Positions 33,804-41,943 of a DNA stretch of 64,000 nt are shown piece by piece. The DNA is from Rhodothalassium salexigens DSM 2132 (GTDB taxonomy: Bacteria > Pseudomonadota > Alphaproteobacteria > Sphingomonadales > Rhodothalassiaceae): assembly GCF_004341375.1 (NCBI RefSeq), contig NZ_SLXO01000006.1, positions 1-64,000 on the forward strand, in the 5' to 3' direction. The position numbers and the translations under genes were made by a program. The notes under the pieces were generated by a model that saw only the letters and a list, made by a program, of their open reading frames with translations, did no database searches and was not told the DNA's origin. The number at the start of each line of letters is the position of its first letter. Position 1 is the stretch's first letter.

Positions 33804-35663
33804 TCAGGCGGCTTCGGGCGGACGGGGGGCGGGCAGACCGGTTTCGCGCTCGCAGGCCGCGCGCAGGGTGTCGATATCGGGGCCGAAGTCGAACACCGGG
33901 ATCTCCCCGCGCTCGGCGCGCATCGCGTCCCGGCGCGCTTGGGTGGCGGCGGGATCGACCGCGCCGTCGGCGCCGAGCACCACGCCATAGCCGGCCTCGG
34001 CGCCGGCGCGCGTGACCAGACCGCGGCGCACGTCGAGCGCCACCAGATCCGGGTCGCGGGCCAGCGGGTCGCCCCAGCCGCCGCCGCCCCAGGTGATGAA
34101 GTGCAGCGCGTCGCCCGGGCCGACGCGGATATCGTCGGCCTTGTTGGCCAGCACCGCCCGGCTGCCGTCGGCGCGTTCGAGGATCTTGCGCGCCCGCGCG
34201 CCGGGCTTGCCGCCATTGACGCCCCAGGGATGGGTGAACCAGCGGTCGTCGTGGATGGCGATGGTGCCCGCGCCGGTGAAGCGATAGGTCATGTGAATGC
34301 CGTTGCCGCCCCGGTGCAGCCCCGGCCCGCCGCTGTCGGCGACGGTCTCATAGCGCTCGATGCGCAAGGGGTAGTAACGCTCCAGAAACTCGTTGGGCAC
34401 GTTGGTGAAGCCGGGCCACAGCGAATGCCCGTCGGGGCCGTCGCCCAGCGGCCGCCCGGGAATACCGCCGAAGCCGATCTGGAACAATTGGAACCAGCGT
34501 CCGTCCGCGCCATAGCCCGAGAACATCAGGTGCGGGCTCGACGAAAAGCCGGCGGCGTTGAGGAACTCGGGCTGGCGCTGGCCGAGCAGGCCGCCGAGGA
34601 TATCGAACAGCCGGCCGAGCGCGTGGGTGCGGCAGCTGAGCGCTGCGGGAAAGGCCGGCTTGAACAAGCTGCCCTCGGGGATGCGCACCTCGACCAGATC
34701 GTAAAAGCCGTCGTTGAACAGGATCTGCGGGTCGAAAACCATGATCATGTAGATGCCGAAGAACATCTTGAGCATGTTTTCGTTGAGATAGAAGTTGATC
34801 GAACTGGCCGATTGGGGCGACGTGCCCTCGAAGTCGAGGATCACCCTGTCGCCCTCGCGCCACATGGCGCAGTGGATCTTGTAGGGCCCGTACCCCAAGC
34901 CGTCGTCGCACAGATAGTCGGTGAAGGTCAGCCGCTCTTCCGACACCGTGGTGCGGATCAACGCCTTCATGGCGCGGCGGTTGCGCGCCAGCAGCGCCGC
35001 GCCGGCGGCGACATAGACATCGTCGCCGAAGCGTTCGCACATCTCGTGGATGCGCCGCTCGGCGGTGCGGCACGACGCCAGCAGCGCGTTGAGGTCGGAG
35101 CGGCACCATTCGGGCATGCGCACCTGGTGCAGCACCAGGTCGACCAGGTCGCGCTGCATCTCGCCCCGGCGGTAGAGCTTGACCGGCGGGATGCGCACGC
35201 CCTCTTCGAAGATGGTGCGCCCGTCGGTGGGCAAGGAGCCCGGCACCCGGCCGCCCACATCGGTCTGGTGGCCGAAGTGCGACGCCCAGGCGACCAGCCG
35301 GCCGTGGCGGAACACCGGCACCAGCACCAGCCAGTCATTGTTGTGGCTGATCGCACCTTCGCAGCTATAGGGGTCGGACAGCCAGATCACGTCGCCGTCT
35401 TCGATGGTGCCGTCGAAATTGTCCAGAAAACCCTGGATGAAGCTGCCGAACTGGCCGACCACCATGCGCCCTTGTGCGTCGGCGATCAGCGGGAAGGCGT
35501 CGCCCTGTTCGCGGATGCCGGGGCTCATGGCGGTGCGCATGACCGTGGCGTCCATCTCGGTGCGGGCGTTTTTGAGCGCGTTTTCGATGATGTCCAGCGT
35601 CACCGGGTCGACGGTGACCGGGGCGAACGGCGTGTCGTTGGTCTGCACAATCGTCGCGGGCAT
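33804..35663 (-). CDS. hyuB: Hydantoinase B/oxoprolinase-family subunit
   Basis: A 619-residue subunit that works with HyuA. The family includes N-methylhydantoinase, 5-oxoprolinase, caprolactamase and acetone/acetophenone carboxylase subunits. Recognisable regions are DPVTLDIIENALKNARTEM, MRTAMSPGIREQGDAFPLIA, GDVIWLSDPY, HNNDWLVLVPVF, ASHFGHQTDVGGRVPGS and DFEGTSPQS. The C-terminal part has SGGPGLHRGGNGI and the glycine-rich GGGGWGDPLARDP. The ATG at 35663 has GGGGAGG upstream, 16 bases after the hyuA stop, so both are co-translated. Which reaction it performs cannot be decided by sequence inspection alone. Confidence 0.92.
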   Translation of the reverse strand: MPATIVQTNDTPFAPVTVDPVTLDIIENALKNARTEMDATVMRTAMSPGIREQGDAFPLIADAQGRMVVGQFGSFIQGFLDNFDGTIEDGDVIWLSDPYSCEGAISHNNDWLVLVPVFRHGRLVAWASHFGHQTDVGGRVPGSLPTDGRTIFEEGVRIPPVKLYRRGEMQRDLVDLVLHQVRMPEWCRSDLNALLASCRTAERRIHEMCERFGDDVYVAAGAALLARNRRAMKALIRTTVSEERLTFTDYLCDDGLGYGPYKIHCAMWREGDRVILDFEGTSPQSASSINFYLNENMLKMFFGIYMIMVFDPQILFNDGFYDLVEVRIPEGSLFKPAFPAALSCRTHALGRLFDILGGLLGQRQPEFLNAAGFSSSPHLMFSGYGADGRWFQLFQIGFGGIPGRPLGDGPDGHSLWPGFTNVPNEFLERYYPLRIERYETVADSGGPGLHRGGNGIHMTYRFTGAGTIAIHDDRWFTHPWGVNGGKPGARARKILERADGSRAVLANKADDIRVGPGDALHFITWGGGGWGDPLARDPDLVALDVRRGLVTRAGAEAGYGVVLGADGAVDPAATQARRDAMRAERGEIPVFDFGPDIDTLRAACERETGLPAPRPPEAA

Positions 35664-35679
35664 GGGTCTTGGCCTCCCC

Positions 35680-37743
35680 TCAGACCGGATGGATCAGGAT
35701 GGTGCCGAAATCGTCGACCCGGGCCTCGCAGCCGTCGAGCACCAGGGTGGTCGCGTCCATCTCGACGATCACCGCCGGGCCGGGCACCCGGTCGCCGGCG
35801 CGCAGCCGGGCGCGGTCGTAGAGCCCGGCGGCGCGCTCGGCGCCGTCGATGTAAAGGCGGTGGTCGCGCAGCCGGGCGGCGCCCGCGTCGCCGGTGCCGC
35901 GCGCCAGCCGGGGCGGCGCCACGTCGGCGGCGGCCCCCAGGGCCATGGCGCGCAGATTGACCAGTTCATGGGCCACGTCGAGGTTGAAGGTGAACAGCCG
36001 CTCGTGCTCGTCGTCGAACGCGCGGGCCAGGGCCGCGAGCCCGGTGCCGCGCTCGAACGCGGCGAGATCGGCGGCCAGCGGCAGTTCGAACGCCTGGCCG
36101 CGATAGCGCACGTCGATCTCGAAGCCGACCGAGATGTCGGCGCGCGCGATGCCTTCGCCGGCCAGGTCGTCGGCCACCTGGCCGCCCAACTCGGCCAGCA
36201 GCCGGGCGAGCGTGGCGTCGTCGGTCTCGGGCGCCAGGGTGTTGAAGCTGCGCTGCGCCTCGACCCGCGACCGGGTGGTGGCGTCGCCATAGGCGCACAG
36301 CACGCCCGGGCTCGGCGGGATCACCACCGGCCAGGCGCCCATCAGCCGGCCGAGCGCATTGGCGTGCAACGGCCCCGCACCGCCGAAGCCCATCAGCGCG
36401 AAGTCGCGCGGGTCGTAGCCCTGCTGCACCGACACCAGGCGCAGCGCGCCGAACATGGTCTCGTTGGCGATGTCGACGATGCCGGTGGCCGCCTCGATGA
36501 GCGAAATGCCGAGCGCGTCGGCCACCCCCTGCACGGCGCGCTCGGCGCCGGCGCGGTCGAGGGTCATGGCGCCGCCGAGCAGGCTTTCGGGCAGATAGCC
36601 GAGCACCACATTGGCGTCGGTCACCGTGGGCCGGGTGCCGCCGCGGCCATAGGCCACCGGCCCGGGCTGCGCGCCGGCACTTTCCGGCCCGACCCGCAGC
36701 GCCCTGGTCAGCTCGGGCACATGGGCGATCGAGCCGCCGCCGGCCCCCACCGTGCGGATGTCGAGCGCGCTCGCCCGCACGGTCAGGTCGCCCACCGAGG
36801 TCTCGCGGCGCAGGCGCGGCTGGCCGCCCTCGATCAACGCCACGTCGGTGGACGTGCCGCCCATGTCGAGGGTGAGGATATTGTCGAGCCCGGCGTGGCG
36901 CGCCACCCACAGCGCGCCGGCGACGCCGCCCGCCGGCCCCGACATCAACAGGTTCACCGGCGCTGTCTGCGCCTTGGCGGCACTCATCAACCCGCCGTCG
37001 GAGCGCAACAGGTGGACCGGCGCGGTCATGCCCCACGCGGCCAGGCTATCGGCCAGGTTGCGCACATAGCGCGCCACCGGCGGGCGAACCATGGAATTGG
37101 CGACGGTGGTCAGGGCGCGCTCATATTCCTGCATCTCGGGCAGGATCGCCGACGACACGGTCACCGGCAGATCGGGCAGCATCTCGGCACAGATCTCGGC
37201 CACCCGGCGCTCATGGGCGTCGTTCACATAGGCGTTGATCAGGCACACGGTCAGCGCCTCGACGCCGGGCTTGTCGCCCCGATCGGCGAGCGCGCCCAGG
37301 CGGCGGCGTAATTCGGCCTCGTCAAGGGCGGCGACCACCCGGCCCTCGGCGTCGATGCGTTCGGGCACCTCGACCGTGCAGTCGAGCGGGGCGAGCGGCT
37401 CGGGCTTGGGCCAGACGATCCAACCGGCCAGACCGCCGGGCACGTAAGAGCGGGCGATCTGGAGGATCTGGCGATAGCCCTCGGTGACCAGCAGGCCGAC
37501 CCGCGCGCCCTTGCCTTCCAGCACCGCGTTGGTGGCCACCGTGGTGCCGTGCAGGAACACCGCCACGTCGCCGGCCGCCACGCCGGCCTCGGCGCAGACC
37601 TTGCGTGCGCCTTCGACCACCGCGCGCGACGGGTCGTCGGGCGTCGACGGCACCTTGGCCCGCCAGGTTCGCCCGCTGGCGTCGTCGATCACCAACAGGT
37701 CGGTGAAAGTACCGCCCACATCCACACCAAGCCGATAGGCCAT
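35680..37743 (-). CDS. hyuA: Hydantoinase A/oxoprolinase-family ATPase subunit
   Basis: A 687-residue actin-like ATPase subunit that phosphorylates the substrate amide (or, in carboxylases, the ketone). Features: N-terminal phosphate-1 motif GVDVGGTFTDLLVID, the second ATP-binding motif LDMGGTSTDVALIEGG, GGGSIAHV, and the C-terminal EMDATTLVLDGCEARVDDFG. Length and order match N-methylhydantoinase subunit A. The start has GGGAGG and lies 34 bases after the lyase gene, so lyase-hyuA-hyuB form one operon. Neighbours point to cyclic amide or ureide breakdown. Confidence 0.93.
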   Translation of the reverse strand: MAYRLGVDVGGTFTDLLVIDDASGRTWRAKVPSTPDDPSRAVVEGARKVCAEAGVAAGDVAVFLHGTTVATNAVLEGKGARVGLLVTEGYRQILQIARSYVPGGLAGWIVWPKPEPLAPLDCTVEVPERIDAEGRVVAALDEAELRRRLGALADRGDKPGVEALTVCLINAYVNDAHERRVAEICAEMLPDLPVTVSSAILPEMQEYERALTTVANSMVRPPVARYVRNLADSLAAWGMTAPVHLLRSDGGLMSAAKAQTAPVNLLMSGPAGGVAGALWVARHAGLDNILTLDMGGTSTDVALIEGGQPRLRRETSVGDLTVRASALDIRTVGAGGGSIAHVPELTRALRVGPESAGAQPGPVAYGRGGTRPTVTDANVVLGYLPESLLGGAMTLDRAGAERAVQGVADALGISLIEAATGIVDIANETMFGALRLVSVQQGYDPRDFALMGFGGAGPLHANALGRLMGAWPVVIPPSPGVLCAYGDATTRSRVEAQRSFNTLAPETDDATLARLLAELGGQVADDLAGEGIARADISVGFEIDVRYRGQAFELPLAADLAAFERGTGLAALARAFDDEHERLFTFNLDVAHELVNLRAMALGAAADVAPPRLARGTGDAGAARLRDHRLYIDGAERAAGLYDRARLRAGDRVPGPAVIVEMDATTLVLDGCEARVDDFGTILIHPV

Positions 37744-37777
37744 CGAAGCCGCCTCCCTATGATTTGTTTTTATGGTG

Positions 37778-38719
37778 TCATGCCGCGTCGGCGTCGTTCT
37801 TCGGCCTGGGAAAGCCGCCCGCGCGCGCCACCCGCGAGGGCAAGGGGGCGTCCAGATGGTCGCGCATCCAGGCGTTGGCGGCGATCAGGGCGTCGAGGTC
37901 GACGCCGGTGGCGACGCCCGAGCGGTCGAGCAGATAGACCACGTCCTCGGTCGCCACATTGCCGGTGGCGCGCGGCGCGAACGGACAGCCGCCCAAACCG
38001 CCGAGCGACGCGTCGATGGCGTCGACGCCGGCCTCGACCGCCGCCCAGACATTGGCGATGCCGGTGTTGCGGGTGTCGTGGAAATGACCGCGCAACGGCA
38101 CCGGCCCGACCGCCGCGCGCACCCGGCCGACAAGCTCGGCCACCTGCGCCGGCACGCCGACGCCGATGGTGTCGGCAAGCGCGATCTCGGCGGGCTCGGC
38201 CTCGGCCACGCGCCGGGCCATGTCGACCACCCGGGCCACATCCACCCGGCCCTCGAACGGACAGCCGCAGACCGCCGACAGGGTCACCTGGGCCGACAGC
38301 CCGCGAGCCCGCGCCGCCCGGACGATATCGACCGCCACGGCGACGCTCTCGTCGGCGGTCTGGCCCTGGTTCTTGGTCGCGAAGCTGTCGGACGCGATCG
38401 CCACCGCGCCCACCTGGTCGACCCCGCGCGCGCCGCCGGCGCGGGTCGCCAGCGCCCGGTCAAGGCCGCGCCGGTTGAGCACCAGGCCGATATACTGCAC
38501 GCCCGGCCGGTCGGGCAGCCCGGCGACCAGCGCCTCGGCATCGGCCATCTGCGGCACCCGCTCGGGATGGACGAAACTGGCCACTTCGAGTCGTTCGATA
38601 CCTGCCGCCATCAGGCGGTCGATCATCGCCCGTTTGATCTCGGTCGGCAACACGCGCGGCTGGTTCTGCAAGCCGTCGCGCGGCCCCACCTCGACCAGCG
38701 CAATTCGTCGCTTGGGCAT
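37778..38719 (-). CDS. HMG-CoA lyase family enzyme
   Basis: Cleaves a 3-hydroxyacyl-CoA of the hydroxymethylglutaryl type to acetyl-CoA and a keto acid. The 313 residues keep the metal ligands Asp15 (VGPRDGLQN), His212 and His214 (RGHFHDTRN) and the catalytic Cys245 (GGLGGCPFAP). The spacing of 31 residues from the second His to Cys equals that in the human enzyme. Asn254 also matches. The start has GAGGGAGG. It leads the lyase-hyuA-hyuB operon and is divergent from a CoA-transferase; the pair could activate and then cleave a branched dicarboxylic acid. Confidence 0.92.
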   Translation of the reverse strand: MPKRRIALVEVGPRDGLQNQPRVLPTEIKRAMIDRLMAAGIERLEVASFVHPERVPQMADAEALVAGLPDRPGVQYIGLVLNRRGLDRALATRAGGARGVDQVGAVAIASDSFATKNQGQTADESVAVAVDIVRAARARGLSAQVTLSAVCGCPFEGRVDVARVVDMARRVAEAEPAEIALADTIGVGVPAQVAELVGRVRAAVGPVPLRGHFHDTRNTGIANVWAAVEAGVDAIDASLGGLGGCPFAPRATGNVATEDVVYLLDRSGVATGVDLDALIAANAWMRDHLDAPLPSRVARAGGFPRPKNDADAA

Positions 38720-38755
38720 GGCACATCCTCCCTCTGATCTGTCCTGCCCGGAAAT

Positions 38756-38788
38756 TTGTATACAATCAGCTTTGCGATTTGTATACAG
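38756..38788. promoter_or_regulatory. Two GntR-type operator palindromes between divergent operons
   Basis: A perfect 10-base palindrome TTGTATACAA at 38756-38765 and a 9/10 copy TTGTATACAG at 38779-38788 have centres 23 bases apart, about two helical turns. They lie between the lyase start (38719) and the CoA-transferase start (38854). The same palindrome occurs upstream of the GntR gene at 41640. Such TNGTATACNA-like sites are typical of GntR/FadR-family repressors. Confidence 0.7.
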
Positions 38789-38853
38789 ACTGTCAAGCAT
38801 CGTCCGACGAGGGGGCCGCCATTGCGCGCGGCGGCCGATGGGAGGGTATCACA

Positions 38854-40050
38854 ATGACGGCATCGTCCTCGCCCTTTGGGGCGCTTCAGGGCTTGCGACT
38901 GTTGGAAATGGGCCAGTTGCTGGCCGGGCCGTTCTGCGGCCAGTTGATGGCCGACCATGGCTGCGAGGTGATCAAGATCGAGCAGCCGGGCACCGGCGAC
39001 CCGATGCGCCAATGGGGCCGGGCCGACAAGCTGTGGTGGCCGGTGGTGGCGCGCAACAAGAAGTCGGTGACGCTCAATCTGCGCGAGGCCCAAGGCCAGG
39101 CGCTGGTCAAGGAGATGGTGGCGCAGGCCGATTTCGTGCTGGAGAATTTTCGCCCCGGCACCATGGAAAAATGGGGCCTGGACTATGCGACGCTGAAGGC
39201 GATCAACCCGCGCCTGATCATGATTCGCGTCTCGGGCTTCGGCCAGACCGGCCCTTATGCGACCCAGGCGGGCTATGGGTCGATCGGCGAGGCCATGGGC
39301 GGCATGCGCAACCTGGCCGGCGACCCGTCGACCCCGCCGAGCCGCATCGGCCTGTCGATCGGCGATTCGCTGGCCGCCACCTATGCGACGCTCGGCGCGC
39401 TGATGGCCCTGCACCATCGCGAGCGCACCGGCGAGGGCCAGATGGTCGACAGCGCCATCTACGAGGCGGTGCTGGCGATGATGGAATCCACCGTGCCCGA
39501 GTTCACCCAAGCCGGCTTCGTGCGCGAGCGCACCGGCTCGGTGCTGCCCAATGTGGCGCCGTCCAACGCCTACCCCACCCGCGACGGCGACGTGCTGATC
39601 GGCGCCAACCAGGACACGGTGTTCCGTCGTTTCGCCGCCGCCATGGGCCGGCCGGAGCTGGCCGACGACCCGCGCTACGCCAGCCACGACGCCCGCGGCG
39701 CGCGCCAGGCGGAACTCGACGCCCTGATCGCCGACTGGACCCGGACCTTCGCAGCCCAAGACCTGCTCGACCTGATGGCCGAGCACGGCGTGCCGGCGGG
39801 CAAGATCTTCAAGGCCCCCGACATGGTCGACGACCCGCACTACCAGGCGCGCGAGGCGCTCGTGAAGGTGGACCATCCGCGCTTCGACAAGCTGTGGATG
39901 CAGAACGTGTTTCCCAAGCTCTCGGCGACCCCGGGCCAGGTCAATTGGGCCGGACCCGAACTCGGCCAGCACAATGACGAGGTCTATGGCGGCCTGCTCG
40001 GCAAGTCGGCGCAAGACTTGGCGGCGCTCAAAAGCGCTGGCATCGTCTGA
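38854..40050 (+). CDS. CaiB/BaiF family (class III) CoA-transferase
   Basis: Moves CoA between carboxylic acids in the cytoplasm. The 398-residue protein has LLEMGQLLAGPFCGQLMADHGCEVIKIE at the N-terminus, NKKSVTLNLREAQG, and VLENFRPGTMEKWGLDY. The catalytic Asp171 is in SIGDSLAATYATLGAL, the position of Asp169 of formyl-CoA transferase. The HGVPAGKIF segment near the C-terminus is also typical. The ATG at 38854 has GGGAGGG ahead. Divergent from the lyase operon under shared palindromes and followed by a hydrolase gene 43 bases later. A succinyl-CoA-dependent activation of the pathway's dicarboxylate is a reasonable guess. Confidence 0.93.
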   Translation: MTASSSPFGALQGLRLLEMGQLLAGPFCGQLMADHGCEVIKIEQPGTGDPMRQWGRADKLWWPVVARNKKSVTLNLREAQGQALVKEMVAQADFVLENFRPGTMEKWGLDYATLKAINPRLIMIRVSGFGQTGPYATQAGYGSIGEAMGGMRNLAGDPSTPPSRIGLSIGDSLAATYATLGALMALHHRERTGEGQMVDSAIYEAVLAMMESTVPEFTQAGFVRERTGSVLPNVAPSNAYPTRDGDVLIGANQDTVFRRFAAAMGRPELADDPRYASHDARGARQAELDALIADWTRTFAAQDLLDLMAEHGVPAGKIFKAPDMVDDPHYQAREALVKVDHPRFDKLWMQNVFPKLSATPGQVNWAGPELGQHNDEVYGGLLGKSAQDLAALKSAGIV

Positions 40051-40093
40051 CCGACCCGCCGCCGCCCCCAAGCCAGCCGAGGGAGCTTCGCCC

Positions 40094-40753
40094 ATGGCCC
40101 CCACCGACCGCCGCGACACCCCACCCGACGATCTGAGCGCCGACTATGCCGCCGCCGGCTTCGGCAACCGGCTGGGCTTCGGCCAGCGCCCGGCGCTGAT
40201 CCTGGTGGACCCGGTCAAGGCCTATGTGACGCCCGGCGCGCCGCTTTACGCCGGGGTCGAGGCCGCGGTCGCCGCCTGCGCCGCGTTGGCCGAGGCGGCG
40301 CGGGCGGCCGGCGTGCCGGTGATCTTCACCCGGGTGCGCTACATGGCCGACGGGGCGGACGGCGGGCGGTTCTTCCAGAAGGTTGGAGCCCTGGCCTGTT
40401 TCGCCGGCGACGACGCCCCCTTGGGCGGCTTTGCCGAGCCGCTGGCCCCGCGCGCTGACGAGGTGGTGGTGACCAAGCAATATGCCAGCGCGTTTTTCGG
40501 CACCTCGCTGGCCGCCACGCTGACCGCCATGGCCGTCGACACCTGCCTGATCGGCGGCCTGACCACCTCGGGCTGCGTGCGCGCCACCGCCCTCGACGCG
40601 CTCCAGCACGGCTTCATCCCCGTGGTGATACCGGAAGCCTGCGGCGACCGCGACGCCCGCGTCCAGGCCGCCAATCTGTTCGACCTGGGCCAGAAATACG
40701 CCGACGTGGTGGCCATGGCCGAGGTCCTGGCCCACCTGCGCGACCGCCCCTGA
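40094..40753 (+). CDS. Isochorismatase-family hydrolase, N-carbamoylsarcosine-amidase-like
   Basis: A 219-residue cysteine hydrolase. The catalytic triad is visible: Asp39 (LILVDPVKAY), Lys128 (VVTKQYASAFFGT) and Cys161 (TTSGCVRATALDAL). The Lys-to-Cys distance of 33 equals that of Arthrobacter N-carbamoylsarcosine amidase, and the N-terminal GFGNRLGFGQRPAL also resembles that group. Beside hyuA/hyuB this fits hydrolysis of an N-carbamoyl amino acid after ring opening, as in creatinine/methylhydantoin breakdown. Other amides such as maleamate are possible. The start has GGGAG upstream; probably co-transcribed with the CoA-transferase. Confidence 0.87.
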   Translation: MAPTDRRDTPPDDLSADYAAAGFGNRLGFGQRPALILVDPVKAYVTPGAPLYAGVEAAVAACAALAEAARAAGVPVIFTRVRYMADGADGGRFFQKVGALACFAGDDAPLGGFAEPLAPRADEVVVTKQYASAFFGTSLAATLTAMAVDTCLIGGLTTSGCVRATALDALQHGFIPVVIPEACGDRDARVQAANLFDLGQKYADVVAMAEVLAHLRDRP

Positions 40754-40795
40754 ACCGGCCCACCCCGAACCGGTCCACCCTGAACCGGGCCACAC
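40751..40795. repeat. Three tandem 15-base units
   Basis: Three successive copies of a 15-mer like TGAACCGGCCCACCC, with three or four differences between them, start exactly at the stop codon of the hydrolase gene. Recent local duplication is likely; no function is apparent. Confidence 0.6.
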
Positions 40796-40949
40796 GGCCG
40801 CGCCTCGCCGCCCCGCCCCACACCGCCGTCATGGGCCAGGCACACGCCCCCCATCCCGCCCCCATCCCGGCGGTCATGGCGTCGCGACGCCGGGTCCGTG
40901 ACCGCCGGGGCCGGCCGCAGACCGGGGCGCTGGCGCGGGCCGGCGCGAC

Positions 40950-41588
40950 CTATTCGGCGCCGGCGAGGCGGCGGTGGGCGGCCAGGATATGGGCGACCAT
41001 CACCGATTGCGCCCACTGGCCGTCGCCGGCGCGCAGGGCGGCGATCAGATCGGCATGGTGCATGTTCGACCGGCGCAGGTCTTCGAGCGCGAACTGGCGC
41101 ACGGTGCGCAACACCACCGACTGGTCCACCAGCCGCTGGCGAATCTCGCGCAGGCGCTCACTGCCCGCCATGTCGTAGACCGCGTCGTGAAAGCGGGCAT
41201 TGGCGTCCAGAAACGTCTCCATGTAATAGGGCGAGCCGCTGTCGAGCGCCTCGAACACCGCCGCCACCTCGGCGTCCAGGCGGTCGAGGGTGGCGGGGTC
41301 GGCGCGCTCGGCCGCCCGGCGCGCGGCGTGGCCCTCGATCAGCGCGCGGATCTCGAACAGGTCGCCCACATCCTCGTCCGACAAGGACGCCACCACCGCC
41401 CCCCGATTGGGCTCCCACCGCACCAACATGTCACCGTCGAGCCGGCGGATGGCGTCGCGGATCGGCGTGCGGCTGACCCCGCAATACTCCGCCAGTTCCT
41501 CCTCCACCAGCCGGTCGCCGGGCGCGAACCGGCCGCGCAGAATGCCCTCCCGAATCGTCCGATACGCCCGCTCACTCGCTTTTGACAT
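40950..41588 (-). CDS. GntR-family (FadR/FCD) transcriptional regulator
   Basis: A 212-residue regulator. The N-terminal winged helix covers residues 5-70 (SERAYRTIREGILRGRFAPG, then CGVSRTPIRDAIRRLDGDML and PNRGAVVASLS). The all-helical FCD ligand-binding domain has metal-binding-like residues in DANARFHDAVYDMAG and MHHADLIAALRAGD. Ligands are usually small carboxylates. The ATG at 41588 has AAAGGA; a perfect TTGTATACAA palindrome lies 52-61 bases upstream, suggesting autoregulation. It is the likely repressor of the flanking operons. Confidence 0.92.
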   Translation of the reverse strand: MSKASERAYRTIREGILRGRFAPGDRLVEEELAEYCGVSRTPIRDAIRRLDGDMLVRWEPNRGAVVASLSDEDVGDLFEIRALIEGHAARRAAERADPATLDRLDAEVAAVFEALDSGSPYYMETFLDANARFHDAVYDMAGSERLREIRQRLVDQSVVLRTVRQFALEDLRRSNMHHADLIAALRAGDGQWAQSVMVAHILAAHRRLAGAE

Positions 41589-41639
41589 CCCCAATCCTTT
41601 GCGCAAATTCCTGCAAAAAGTCCGCTTGACGAACCGGCC

Positions 41640-41649
41640 TTGTATACAA
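41640..41649. promoter_or_regulatory. GntR-type operator palindrome
   Basis: A perfect TTGTATACAA, identical to the site at 38756. It is 52 bases before the GntR start and about 300 before the TonB receptor start. A GTCTGTCA segment follows; the reverse-orientation motif GACTGTCA follows the copy at 38779, so the recognised site may be longer than the palindrome. Confidence 0.65.
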
Positions 41650-41741
41650 TAGTCTGTCATTACAAAAACGGCAAAAACAACCGCCGTACCGAAGGAGCAG
41701 ACGCCGTGTCGATTGCCAAGGCCATCCCACCTTGGCCCCCC

Positions 41742-41786
41742 GCTACCGACCCTGCGCCGCGCCCATGGGCGCCCGGGGTCGGTAGC
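41742..41786. repeat. Long inverted repeat in the leader of the TonB receptor gene
   Basis: Perfect 10-base arms GCTACCGACC / GGTCGGTAGC enclose a further palindromic core (GGGCGC around CCATGG). No T-run follows. It could be an RNA hairpin in the 5' leader or a protein-binding dyad; it lies about 160 bases before the start codon. Confidence 0.5.
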
Positions 41787-41943
41787 ATCGGGGCCGACAC
41801 GACCGATGGTAGCGAAATCGTAACGCTCTTTTCACACACAATTGACCGCATCGCTGTCGGGCCGCTGGAGGGGCGCGCACGATGGTGACGACCCGATCGG
41901 TCATCGCGGGCTTGTACGGGCCCCAGTCTGGGAGGAAAAAACC

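Larger units (their letters stand above)
41589..41943. other. Divergent control region of the GntR gene and TonB receptor gene
   Basis: It contains the operator palindrome (41640-41649), a TTGACG hexamer at 41626-41631 that could be a rightward -35 element with the operator inside its spacer, and a long hairpin (41742-41786). A GTG at 41706 with GGAG in front opens a 60-codon frame, but the product resembles nothing and includes the hairpin, so I do not call it a gene. Confidence 0.6.

Noticed and set aside
40800-40920. GTCATGG-containing segments in the gap before the GntR gene, first thought to be more copies of the palindromic repeat
   Set aside because: Only a few bases match the arm and no inverted partner is present.
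41706-41888. Small GTG-started frame (60 codons) with GGAG upstream in the GntR/TonB control region
   Set aside because: The product resembles nothing, contains a perfect hairpin sequence and ends just before the receptor's own ribosome binding site; more likely leader RNA.
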